Shown here: positions 6,646 through 14,552 of the stretch, in pieces | How positions within the stretch are numbered: the first letter of the stretch is position 1 | How the letters are laid out: each line of letters begins with the position of its first letter | Assembly: GCA_947166105.1 (NCBI GenBank) | Contig: CAMVCZ010000012.1 | Location: 1-64,000, forward strand | DNA from: an uncultured Bacteroidales bacterium | GTDB lineage: Bacteria > Bacteroidota > Bacteroidia > Bacteroidales > F082 | Direction of reading: 5' to 3' | Length of the DNA: 64,000 nucleotides | The notes under the pieces: generated by a model | What the model was told of the DNA's origin: nothing | The model's input: the letters and a program-made list of their open reading frames with translations, nothing else | Databases searched by the model: none | Made by a program: the position numbers and the translations under genes

Positions 6646-9576
6646 TCAATTTGAAAGTTGCGCCATTTTTTGATACATTTTGAATAGTTCTGCTACACAC
6701 TCGCTTTCACTCATCTTGATGTTGAAACCATACGCAGCCATGACAGCGCGGTCATTTTCTTGATGAGCTTTGCGTAGCTCAGGTGGCATGGCAGCCTCAT
6801 CGTAAAGGTCGGCAAGACTGCAATCTGGGAATTTGTTGCGAGCGTCAAGGATGGCTTGAGCGGTTTGTTCTATTTTGGCTTTCTGTGCTTCCGTGGGAGT
6901 AGGCCAAGGGAAGTTGTTGTACACGATAGACGCACTGTAACGGTAACGCATTTCCAATCGACCGCAAACCGCTCGCATCCATGCCATGTGGACATTGCTG
7001 GTGAGGATTCCAAAATGATATAATGAGGCGTTGGGAACAATCAGATTTGCGTTGCTGGAAATCACATTGCAATCAAGAAAGCCAAGAGGAACATATCTTC
7101 TCTTTTCGGATGATGTACTTGGAACCAAAAGATATGTTCCGCTTACAGGCTGACGTATTTCACCAAAAAGCGTTGGAGTGGCTGCCAGCTTTTGGGTTGC
7201 TGCACGTTTGCTCTCACTTCTTAATTTCTGCACATTCGCAACTCTCTCCATAATCGGAGGAATTTTTCTCATCTCTGCCGGGCTTGCATTAACAAGCCAC
7301 AAACAATAGCGTTTCTTGTTGTTGATGAACTCTTCCGCCCCCAAAAACTTCTTGATAAACTTTTCGCTTTCTGGATATTTGGATTTCATCACCGCAACTT
7401 CCTCTTCGCTTAAAATGAAATTCCCTCCGTCATTAGGCATACTACCAAACAGCATTTCTGGAACTTGCGACAACGGAATCTTTCTGCTTTCCACAAAGAC
7501 ATCCGGCGAGTCAATCAGATAGCCATTGATATTGCTTGCTGCAATCGATTGGGAATCATTGAGATAAATCGTCTTTTCTTTTACGCTTTCTGAGCAACTG
7601 AAGCCAACTATGACACAATGCACATGTGCCTTGATTTCTGTTTCGCTGTCCCAACGGAAAGTACGATAGGCGAAATCAATTCTTATTCCCATTTTGGCCA
7701 ATGCTTTCCAAAGGATTGCGACTTGTTCACCTTGGGTGATGGAGTTGGTTGATACCAATGCGGCGTGAGTGTTCGTGCCTTGCAAAAGGGCGGCTGCCTT
7801 CTTGTACCAACAACTCACATAGTCGAGGTTTCCAACGTTCTTCATATTGCCAAAAACCGACAGTACATCGTTCTTTTGTGATTCAGACATAAGCCTTGCC
7901 CCCACAAACGGCGGATTGCCCATAACGTAGTCAAATCGTACATGATAGGTTGTTGGTTTCTTTTTGGGAAGGACTTGAACCGATTCCGTATGTATCTCCA
8001 AATTGTTGTAATACAAAGGTTCGCTTGCCATTGTTGGTGCAATCTTGGACAAGTCGGTGTAGGCTACAGTTTGTTTGGCGAAAATGGTCGGCACTTTCTT
8101 TTCCGATTCCCATTCATCCCAAGGAAGCCTCAACGCATTGCCTTCCTTGATATTGGCATAGCTTTTCAGCGGCAGGAAGTCGATGTCGTGTTGGATGATG
8201 CGCTCGGTTTCGGCGAGCATTTGGGCCTCCGAAATCCATAGGGCGGTGGTGGCCACGGTGACGGCGAAGTCGTTGATTTCTATGCCATAGAACTGGTTGA
8301 TGCTCACCTTGATGGGGTTCAAGAACTCGCCCATCATCATCTGGCCATGATACTTTTCGCGAAATATTTCATTCTCCAATCGGCGCAGGCTCAGGTAGGT
8401 TTCGGTCAGGAAGTTGCCGCTGCCGCAAGCGGGGTCGAGGAAGGTGAGCGAAGCCAATTTGTCCTGATATTCATCGAGGTGGCGCAAGCGGGTTTTCTCC
8501 ACTTTTTCTTCAAGAATTTCATCCAATTCACGGCGTAAGTCGTTCAAAAACAGCGGGTCAATCACCTTGTGGATGTTCTCGATGCTCGTGTAGTGCATTC
8601 CACCGTTGCGGCGTGTTTCGGGATTCAAAGTGCTTTCAAACACGGCCCCAAAGATGGTGGGCGAAATCTCGCTCCAGTCGAAATCGAGGCTGGCGTTTTG
8701 GAGCAAGGTTTGTTTCAGTTCTTCCGTGAATTGCGGAATCTCAATCTCTTCCTCAAACAAGCCGCCGTTGGTATAGGGGAAGGCCTTCAAGTCGTCCTTC
8801 AGATACTTGCTGCGCTTCTCCAAAGGGGTGTTGAGCACCTTGAACAGCTTCAACAAAGCATCACTGAGGTCCTCGGCATTATAGCCGTTGAGGAAATCAT
8901 GGAATTGGTCGTGCCTGAACACGCCTGCATCCTCAGCATATAGGCAGAACACGATGCGCACGCAAAGGATATTCAGCCATCGCAAAGCCTCAGCCGAGGT
9001 GTCGTCATATTGCTCCAGCAAGGCATCGTAAATCTTGCCGACAATCTCGCCGGCCTTCATCGAGACCCGCATCTCCTTGGTGATGTGTTCGCTCTTGGCA
9101 TCGACGAGGAACTGCAAGCGGTAATATTCCTTGCCCAAGTCTTTCAGGAAGATTTGCTCAGGCTCGCCGTTGGGCTGTTCCATGTCGTAAACCAGAAATT
9201 CCTTGAAGTTGCAGGTCACAATCCACTTCGGATGCTGCGACAGCGGCAGGTTGGCCACATATTTCTTGCCTTGCTGGAAAGGCGTGAGTTTGCCGCCCTC
9301 GCTTTGCGGAATGGGGGCGCGTAAGTCCTTGTCGATGGATTTCTGCTCGATGAGCACCCTCGTCGAAGGGATGTGCCCATCGATGAAGTTGGTGGAATCC
9401 ACCATACTGTTCACTCGTTCCTCGTAGCGGATGAAATCAGGCAGGTTTTCCACGCCATAGACATTCGAAAGCAAGTCCGTCCAAAACAATTGCGACTCGC
9501 CGCGTTCATATCCTCTTCCTTGCCATCTCTCGGCAAACGCGGCAGCCGCCGCAGCGATTTGTCTATCGGTTTTCAT
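6646..9576 (-). CDS. MmeI-family (type IIL) single-chain restriction-modification protein
   Basis: A 976-residue fusion protein. Residues 64-80 carry a nuclease-like core, FIDG...VLIEQKS, with E77-x-K79 as in the PD-(D/E)xK site of MmeI. A helical connector follows. The gamma-class N6-adenine methyltransferase has motif I DPACGSGNF at 381-389 and motif IV NPPF at 554-557. The last 300 residues hold a target-recognition region and a C-terminal helical part. In this family one protein methylates one strand and cuts at a distance, so no separate subunit is needed, and none is nearby. Target site cannot be read from the sequence. Its own promoter is at 9581-9588. Confidence 0.85.
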   Translation of the reverse strand: MKTDRQIAAAAAAFAERWQGRGYERGESQLFWTDLLSNVYGVENLPDFIRYEERVNSMVDSTNFIDGHIPSTRVLIEQKSIDKDLRAPIPQSEGGKLTPFQQGKKYVANLPLSQHPKWIVTCNFKEFLVYDMEQPNGEPEQIFLKDLGKEYYRLQFLVDAKSEHITKEMRVSMKAGEIVGKIYDALLEQYDDTSAEALRWLNILCVRIVFCLYAEDAGVFRHDQFHDFLNGYNAEDLSDALLKLFKVLNTPLEKRSKYLKDDLKAFPYTNGGLFEEEIEIPQFTEELKQTLLQNASLDFDWSEISPTIFGAVFESTLNPETRRNGGMHYTSIENIHKVIDPLFLNDLRRELDEILEEKVEKTRLRHLDEYQDKLASLTFLDPACGSGNFLTETYLSLRRLENEIFREKYHGQMMMGEFLNPIKVSINQFYGIEINDFAVTVATTALWISEAQMLAETERIIQHDIDFLPLKSYANIKEGNALRLPWDEWESEKKVPTIFAKQTVAYTDLSKIAPTMASEPLYYNNLEIHTESVQVLPKKKPTTYHVRFDYVMGNPPFVGARLMSESQKNDVLSVFGNMKNVGNLDYVSCWYKKAAALLQGTNTHAALVSTNSITQGEQVAILWKALAKMGIRIDFAYRTFRWDSETEIKAHVHCVIVGFSCSESVKEKTIYLNDSQSIAASNINGYLIDSPDVFVESRKIPLSQVPEMLFGSMPNDGGNFILSEEEVAVMKSKYPESEKFIKKFLGAEEFINNKKRYCLWLVNASPAEMRKIPPIMERVANVQKLRSESKRAATQKLAATPTLFGEIRQPVSGTYLLVPSTSSEKRRYVPLGFLDCNVISSNANLIVPNASLYHFGILTSNVHMAWMRAVCGRLEMRYRYSASIVYNNFPWPTPTEAQKAKIEQTAQAILDARNKFPDCSLADLYDEAAMPPELRKAHQENDRAVMAAYGFNIKMSESECVAELFKMYQKMAQLSN

Positions 9577-9580
9577 GCCG

Positions 9581-9588
9581 CAAAGGTA
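9581..9588 (-). promoter_or_regulatory. Promoter -7 box for the restriction-modification gene
   Basis: TACCTTTG on the minus strand lies only 4 nt before the ATG at 9576, so the transcript would be leaderless or nearly so. Confidence 0.6.
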
Positions 9589-9631
9589 TTGAAAATTCCG
9601 CTTAAATTACAAGGGAAAAAGCGTGACAAGT

Positions 9632-10711
9632 CTACAAAAGCATCTTTTTCACTTCGTTGCGGTGCTCATAGAGGGTGCAGCCGCCGGTGTGTTCCCAGCC
9701 GAGGGCGCGAGCGTCGCGGATTTTGCTGAAAAGGGGTGATGCTATGGCATCGCGGAGGCCCGTTTGCGCCACGTTGCGGTCGCTGAAGGGCGAAAAGGGG
9801 CATGGCTCGGCACTGCCGTCAGGACCGATGTGGAAGAAGCCTCGTCCGGCAGCCATACAGCCGTCGAGGGCTTTCTCGTCGCCGGGGAAACTCAGGAAAA
9901 TCATCTCCTTGAACTGCTCGCGACGCATTTCCAGAATTTGTTCCATCGCGGCCACATGTTCATCGCGGAAGGCAAGATGCTCGGTGCTTTCGTCGAAAGG
10001 CACGTATTCCACATAAAACACGAGGCGGCAACCCAACGAAACAAGATGCGAGAGAAATTCCTCGGAGGTCACTTCGCGGTAGTTCTCCGTGGTGACGGTG
10101 ATGCTGGTGCCGAAGAAAAGTTTCTCTTTCTGGAGCATCTCCATCGAGAGCAGCGCACGCTGGAAAACGCCCTTTCCGCGACGGTTGTCGGTGGCTGCCA
10201 CCTCGCCCTCAATGCTGATGACGGGAACCATGTTGAGGTGGCGTTTGAAGAAGTCGGTGTAGAGTGCCCCGATGAGTGTGCCATTGGTGAAGACGGGGAA
10301 GATGATGTCCTCGATTTTGGCGGCACTTTCCAACAAGTCGCGCCGTGTGAGGGGTTCGCCTCCGGCAAGAAGACAGAAACTGACGCCTAATTCGGCGGCT
10401 TCGTTGAAAATGGCGCTCCATTGTTCGGGCGATAGGGTGGCTTTGGCAGGTGTGTCGCCGGCAATGCCGTTTTTGCGGGCATAGCAGCCTTTGCACTGCA
10501 AGTTGCAAGTGGTGGCGATGCTGGCAATGAGGAACGGCGGCACCACGAGTCCCTCTTTTTCGAGGAGCGCTTTGCGCCGCCGTTCAGTTTTGCCCATTAC
10601 GCGCTGCATCCGTGCCACAAAACGCGCTTCGCGGGGATTGCCCAGCACGTTCAGGTAGGCTGTCGCCATGATGTTGCGGATGCTCTCCGACATATAGGCA
10701 CTGAGATCCAT
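9632..10711 (-). CDS. Radical-SAM protein of the CxxxCxxC type
   Basis: A 359-residue cytosolic enzyme. The cluster-binding motif is CNLQCKGC (CX3CX2C) after the IASIATT strand near residue 70, followed by the GGEPL motif of radical-SAM proteins. Three cysteines in the last 80 residues (DGCMAAG, EPCPFSP, GGCTLYE) suggest an additional SPASM/twitch-like cluster. Such proteins modify peptides or other substrates by radical chemistry; the substrate is not evident, and no precursor-peptide gene is recognised nearby. It follows the small winged-helix gene by 22 nt, so the two are probably co-transcribed. Confidence 0.8.
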   Translation of the reverse strand: MDLSAYMSESIRNIMATAYLNVLGNPREARFVARMQRVMGKTERRRKALLEKEGLVVPPFLIASIATTCNLQCKGCYARKNGIAGDTPAKATLSPEQWSAIFNEAAELGVSFCLLAGGEPLTRRDLLESAAKIEDIIFPVFTNGTLIGALYTDFFKRHLNMVPVISIEGEVAATDNRRGKGVFQRALLSMEMLQKEKLFFGTSITVTTENYREVTSEEFLSHLVSLGCRLVFYVEYVPFDESTEHLAFRDEHVAAMEQILEMRREQFKEMIFLSFPGDEKALDGCMAAGRGFFHIGPDGSAEPCPFSPFSDRNVAQTGLRDAIASPLFSKIRDARALGWEHTGGCTLYEHRNEVKKMLL

Positions 10712-10733
10712 TTTTTCGTGTTGGATTTCTACA

Positions 10734-10913
10734 TCATTTGGCCGGTTCCCACTTGCAGCGGACGGGCGACACGATGGCGCCTTCTTTCTTCAGCGCATCG
10801 AAGGCCTTGTCGACCACCTTGCGGTCGAGGCCAGTCACTTCAGCGATTTTGCCCGCATTGACGGGTGCGCCAATTTCGCGCATGGCTTGCAGCACTTGAT
10901 CTTTTGCTTCCAT
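10734..10913 (-). CDS. Small winged-helix DNA-binding-like protein (59 residues)
   Basis: A 59-residue protein beginning MEAKDQVLQAMREIG and containing a helix-turn-helix-like stretch (VNAGKIAEVTGLDRKVVDKAFDAL broken here as VNAGKIAEVTGL and DRKVVDKAFDAL), then a wing-like KKEGAIVSPVRCKWEPAK. It consists of essentially one winged-helix domain, too small for a classical sensor. It lies directly upstream of the radical-SAM gene on the same strand, which suggests a functional link, possibly as a regulator or adaptor. It also has 66 nt to the glutathione peroxidase gene, so it could be part of the longer stress operon. Confidence 0.7.
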   Translation of the reverse strand: MEAKDQVLQAMREIGAPVNAGKIAEVTGLDRKVVDKAFDALKKEGAIVSPVRCKWEPAK

Positions 10914-10979
10914 TTTTGTTCTGTTTTAATGTTGTTTGATTCTTTGATTTATTTCTGATTACCATGACCATTGAAAATC

Positions 10980-11603
10980 TCACTTCAGCATGGCCTCAAT
11001 TTCGGCCTCCATCTCTTCTGGCTTCGTTACGGGCGGGAAACGCTTGATGATGCTACCGTCTTTCGAGATGAGGAACTTGGTGAAATTCCAGCGGATTTCG
11101 CCGTCTTTGCGGCCTTCGGACTTGCTCAGGCTGTCGACGAGTTTCATCGTGGCTTTGTCTGCCAAGCCGTGGACTTCTTCGTCGGGCACTTGTTGGGTCA
11201 GATACTTGAAGATGGGGTGGGCGTTCTCGCCAAACACGTCGATTTTCTTCATCAACGGGAAGGTCACGCCGTGGTTGAGGCGGCAGAACTCGGCGATTTC
11301 CTCGTCGGTGCCGGGCTCTTGGTGCTTGAATTGGTCGCAGGGGAAGCCAAGAATCACAAAACCTTGGTCTTGATACTTCTTGTAGAGGGCTTCCAAGCCG
11401 TCATATTGAGGAGTGAAACCGCACTTCGAGGCAGTATTGACAATCATCAGGACCTTACCGCGATATTGCGCCATGTCCACCTCTTCGCCCTTGTTGTTCA
11501 GGGCCTTAAAGTCATAAATCGTAGCCATTTTTTTCGTGTTTTGTGCGCAAGCGGTCATCATTATCATGAGGCCGACGATTGCGCAGGTGATACTTTTGTT
11601 CAT
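10980..11603 (-). CDS. Glutathione-peroxidase-family lipoprotein
   Basis: Start taken at ATG 11603, which gives a lipoprotein signal (lipobox MTAC, Cys19). The GPx fold is clear: NTASKCGFTPQ with peroxidatic Cys61, a second cysteine in LGFPCDQF (Cys89) and WNFTKFLI with Trp172. Cysteine instead of selenocysteine and the second Cys suggest a thioredoxin-dependent peroxidase that reduces peroxides at the cell envelope. It begins 5 nt after the stop of the ferritin gene and is part of the OhrR-led operon, so it should be induced by peroxide. Confidence 0.9.
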   Translation of the reverse strand: MNKSITCAIVGLMIMMTACAQNTKKMATIYDFKALNNKGEEVDMAQYRGKVLMIVNTASKCGFTPQYDGLEALYKKYQDQGFVILGFPCDQFKHQEPGTDEEIAEFCRLNHGVTFPLMKKIDVFGENAHPIFKYLTQQVPDEEVHGLADKATMKLVDSLSKSEGRKDGEIRWNFTKFLISKDGSIIKRFPPVTKPEEMEAEIEAMLK

Positions 11604-11608
11604 GTTTT

Positions 11609-12064
11609 TTACATTTGTTTGATGAGCCAATTCTGATAGCCAATCTTCTCGATGAGGTCGAGTTGGGTCTCGCTCCAGTACATGTCTTCCTCTTCGTCTT
11701 TCAGATATTCTTTCATAATGTCGAAAGTGGTGACATCTTCGCAAAGGTCGTTCATGCACTTGCGGAGGAGTTCGATGCCGTCAACGGAGACCTGAAGGTC
11801 GCATTTGATGTATTCGCAGGGGTCGGTGAAGAGTTTTCCTTCGGGGCGCATTTCGTGTTTCAGTTCGCCGCCGAGATCAAGGAGGCGACCGATGAACTTG
11901 TCGACCCAGCCCATTTCCTCGTCGTGGTGGCCCATGTATTTGGCACCGAGTTTCTCAAAGCCTTGGTCGGCAAAGACCTTGCCTTGCAGTTTGTGGCCAA
12001 AAGCCTGATTGGAAAGGTTGGTTACGAAAAATTGTAACGCATTGATTGATTTTTGTTTGTCCAT
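11609..12064 (-). CDS. Bacterioferritin-like ferritin with altered ferroxidase ligands
   Basis: A 151-residue four-helix protein. The second helix has HHDEEMGWVDKFIGRLLDLGG and the last DEEEDMYWSETQLDLIEKIG, matching the bacterioferritin pattern HxEEM...LGG and DEExH...ELDLI. The first-helix Glu ligand is not visible (Asn/Gln in its place) and the EExxH His is replaced, so iron oxidation may differ from classical bacterioferritin. The methionine that binds haem in Bfr is present. Co-transcription with OhrR and glutathione peroxidase points to iron sequestration during oxidative stress. Confidence 0.8.
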   Translation of the reverse strand: MDKQKSINALQFFVTNLSNQAFGHKLQGKVFADQGFEKLGAKYMGHHDEEMGWVDKFIGRLLDLGGELKHEMRPEGKLFTDPCEYIKCDLQVSVDGIELLRKCMNDLCEDVTTFDIMKEYLKDEEEDMYWSETQLDLIEKIGYQNWLIKQM

Positions 12065-12121
12065 GATTTTTGATGTTTAATTAACTTCGTTGAATCTTCG
12101 ATTTGTTGATTGATTAATTGT

Positions 12122-12571
12122 TTAATTGTTTGTTTGTTTCAGTCCTTCAATGAGTTTGTCGAGGGAAGGAATCATCTTGGCGAATTCTTCCTCTTCTCCT
12201 GTTTTTTGGATGATGTCGGTGGCAAGACATTCGGGGATGTGCTTGGCCTGTTCACGCATTTCGATGCCTTTTTTCGTCAGTGAAACGATGCGCTGGCGCG
12301 AGTCCTCTTGGCCTTTGGTGCGCACTATCAGCCCGGCTTTTTCCATACGCTGCAAAAGCGGGGTGACGGTGTTGGTTTCCAACATCAATCGGCGTGCAAT
12401 GTCGTTCACGGGTTGCCTGTCCTTTTCCCAAAGCACCAATAATACAAGGTATTGCGGATAGGTGATGCCCAACGGTTCAAGATAGGGATGATAGGCCCCC
12501 GTCGTGAGGCGCGAAGCCGTGTAAAGCCTGAAGCAAAGTTGGTTGTCCAATTTGAGTTGTTCGTATTCCAT
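12122..12571 (-). CDS. ohrR: MarR-family peroxide-sensing repressor, OhrR type
   Basis: A 149-residue winged-helix protein. The N-terminal LKLDNQLCFRLYTASR places Cys13 exactly where OhrR carries its organic-peroxide-reactive cysteine, and LGITYPQYLVLLVLWE is the typical OhrR helix 2. DNA-binding residues are in the ARRLMLETNTVTPLLQRME segment, followed by the DSRQR wing. A single reactive Cys is seen at this site. The gene leads a probable operon with the ferritin and glutathione peroxidase genes, and its promoter is flanked by two related palindromes, consistent with autorepression relieved by peroxide. Confidence 0.88.
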   Translation of the reverse strand: MEYEQLKLDNQLCFRLYTASRLTTGAYHPYLEPLGITYPQYLVLLVLWEKDRQPVNDIARRLMLETNTVTPLLQRMEKAGLIVRTKGQEDSRQRIVSLTKKGIEMREQAKHIPECLATDIIQKTGEEEEFAKMIPSLDKLIEGLKQTNN

Positions 12572-12584
12572 CGCACAAATTTAT

Positions 12585-12596
12585 ATCGTTCACGAT
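12585..12596. promoter_or_regulatory. Operator palindrome 1 (OhrR candidate)
   Basis: ATCGTTCACGAT is a perfect 5-2-5 inverted repeat lying on the predicted transcription start of the ohrR operon. It shares the core ATCGy-NN-rCGAT with the palindrome at 12618-12633. Confidence 0.6.
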
Positions 12597-12597
12597 G

Positions 12598-12605
12598 CAA
12601 AAGTA
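12598..12605 (-). promoter_or_regulatory. Promoter -7 box for the ohrR operon
   Basis: TACTTTTG on the minus strand matches TAnnTTTG, 26 nt before the ohrR ATG, and sits between the two operator palindromes. Confidence 0.7.
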
Positions 12606-12617
12606 CACATTATTTTT

Positions 12618-12633
12618 ATATCGCAAGCGATAT
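12618..12633. promoter_or_regulatory. Operator palindrome 2 (OhrR candidate)
   Basis: ATATCGCAAGCGATAT is a 7-2-7 inverted repeat in the -33 region of the ohrR promoter and touching the -33 element of the divergent hexosaminidase promoter, so one bound dimer could affect both directions. Confidence 0.6.
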
Positions 12634-12634
12634 T

Positions 12635-12665
12635 TTTGAAAAAAAGTGCATTTTTTGTAATTTTG
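12635..12665 (+). promoter_or_regulatory. Promoter of the GH20 gene
   Basis: TTTG at 12635-12638, 19 nt of spacer, then TAATTTTG at 12658-12665 gives a full Bacteroidota -33/-7 promoter. The ATG follows at 12685. Confidence 0.7.
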
Positions 12666-12684
12666 CAATCCAAACCTGAGAAAA

Positions 12685-14514
12685 ATGAAGGAATTAGAGA
12701 AAAAATCGCTGATGAGCAAAGCACTTTTCTTTCTTTTGATTTTGTTGACTATGGCTTGCGGTCGCGTGCCAACAGCGGAATGGACCGAAGGCCCGACTGA
12801 GGCCAACGGCCAAGCCTTGCATACCCTCGTGCTTCGCAATGTGCCCCAAGGCTCGCGGGTGTGGTTTCAGGAGCTTTTCGATGGCAAGACCTCCGTGGAA
12901 GGCCCTGCGATGAACCACTATCAAGGCACATCGTGGTACATCGACATTCCAACAAGCGGAACCGTCACGCTGAAGTATTACGGCCGTCCGTTGCCTCGAC
13001 ATTCATGGGCTCCTGAAGCCTTTGTCTTACAACAAAAAGGGAAACCCGACAGACCGTTGGAAACAAGCTATCATTATTTGGAACTTCCTGAAAAAGAGGT
13101 GAATAAAGATGGTTCTTCAAGCCATTATGAAGTCCAGCCTGCCAACCTTATTCCACAAGTGAAGCGGGTGCAGTACGGCATTGAACCGATGGAAACGTCC
13201 GAAACGCATTGCGCCGGATGGTATCGCATCACGATAGGGGAGGATGGGGAACCGAAAGTAAAGGCCGATGACGAGGACGGGGCATTTTACGCCCAAACCA
13301 CCCTCGCCAAGCTGCCAAAACCTTTACAACCAATGACCATTGAGGACTGGCCCGACTTGCCATATCGGGGCTTCATGCTCGATGTGGTGCGCGACTTCCG
13401 CACGGTGAACGAGGTGCTTGCGATCTTGGACCTGATGGCCTCATGGAAACTCAACACCTTGCATTTCCATATCGCCGACGACGAGTCATGGTGCTTGGAA
13501 ATCAAGGATTTGCCTGAACTAACGGAATATGGTGCGCACCACGCCTTGCCCGATTGGAACCTACAAGAATCAGCGGCACTGAAACCTTCGGCCAACGGAC
13601 GCATTGGCAATGTAACTTTCTATAGCGCAGAGGAATACAAACACATCCTTCGTTATGCTTGGGAACGCCGTATTAGGGTGATTCCCGAGTTTGACACGCC
13701 GGGCCATTCGAGGGCATCCATCAAGGCGATGCAAGCCTATGAACGACGCACAGGCGACAGCAGTTTCCGCCTGCAAGACCCTGCCGACACCTCGCATTAT
13801 TGGTCGGCGCAGGACTTTACTGATAATGTGTTAAGTGTTTATTTGCCAAGTGTTTATAAGTTCTACGGCATTGTCTTCGATGAGGTCATTCGTCTGCACC
13901 AAGAGGCAGGAGTGCCATTGCCCGCCATCCACATCGGTGGTGATGAAGTGCCCGATGGCGCATGGTCGGGTCGCGACCGCCACGAGATGAAGGAGATTTT
14001 CATCAACGGTATGCTCGATTTGGCCGAAGCGCGAAACATTCGCCTTGCCGGTTGGGAGGACATAGCCCGAGGCTTGAAACCCGAAACGGAAAAACGGCTC
14101 AAGCGGTCCTTATATTTTCTAAATGTTTGGAACACAGATGGTATTGAAGGCTTTCCTGTGGTGCTTTCGCCTGCGGCTTACACCTATCTCGACCTTGCCT
14201 ACAACGACAATCCCAACGAAATCGGCCTTTCGTGGGCGGGTTATTTGGACGAGCGCAAAGCCTTTGACCTTCAGCCCAAGAACTACAAGGGCGATATTAT
14301 CGGAGTGCAGGCGCAATTATGGTCGTCGCAGCTCCGCAGCTTCGATGATGTCACCTACCAGATGCTTCCCAAGGCCCTCGGTGTGGCTGAACGGGCTTGG
14401 AACGCCTCAAACGACTCCGTTTCGGGAGTTTCATTCGACCGTTTCATCAACATTGTCAACACAATAGAAAAGCCCCTTTGGGAGCAAAAAGGGTTGGTTT
14501 ACAGGAAGAAATAG
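12685..14514 (+). CDS. Beta-N-acetylhexosaminidase, GH20 family, lipoprotein
   Basis: A 609-residue lipoprotein (hydrophobic segment and lipobox TMAC, about residues 10-25; an alternative ATG is at 12712). Residues about 150-225 form the GH20b-like small domain, then a TIM barrel starts at YRGFMLDVVRDF. The catalytic pair is D420-E421 in IHIGGDEVP, and HIADDESW (about 262-269) is the usual substrate-side strand. It would release terminal GlcNAc or GalNAc from glycans or peptidoglycan fragments by substrate-assisted catalysis. It is a single gene divergent from ohrR. No polysaccharide-utilisation partners are adjacent. Confidence 0.92.
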   Translation: MKELEKKSLMSKALFFLLILLTMACGRVPTAEWTEGPTEANGQALHTLVLRNVPQGSRVWFQELFDGKTSVEGPAMNHYQGTSWYIDIPTSGTVTLKYYGRPLPRHSWAPEAFVLQQKGKPDRPLETSYHYLELPEKEVNKDGSSSHYEVQPANLIPQVKRVQYGIEPMETSETHCAGWYRITIGEDGEPKVKADDEDGAFYAQTTLAKLPKPLQPMTIEDWPDLPYRGFMLDVVRDFRTVNEVLAILDLMASWKLNTLHFHIADDESWCLEIKDLPELTEYGAHHALPDWNLQESAALKPSANGRIGNVTFYSAEEYKHILRYAWERRIRVIPEFDTPGHSRASIKAMQAYERRTGDSSFRLQDPADTSHYWSAQDFTDNVLSVYLPSVYKFYGIVFDEVIRLHQEAGVPLPAIHIGGDEVPDGAWSGRDRHEMKEIFINGMLDLAEARNIRLAGWEDIARGLKPETEKRLKRSLYFLNVWNTDGIEGFPVVLSPAAYTYLDLAYNDNPNEIGLSWAGYLDERKAFDLQPKNYKGDIIGVQAQLWSSQLRSFDDVTYQMLPKALGVAERAWNASNDSVSGVSFDRFINIVNTIEKPLWEQKGLVYRKK

Positions 14515-14552
14515 GAAGTGATTTCAAGAATTTGACGTTGAAGAAAAAGGCA

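Noticed and set aside
10980-11759. N-terminally extended form of the glutathione peroxidase
   Set aside because: The extension lies inside the ferritin gene in another frame; the lipoprotein signal starts at ATG 11603.
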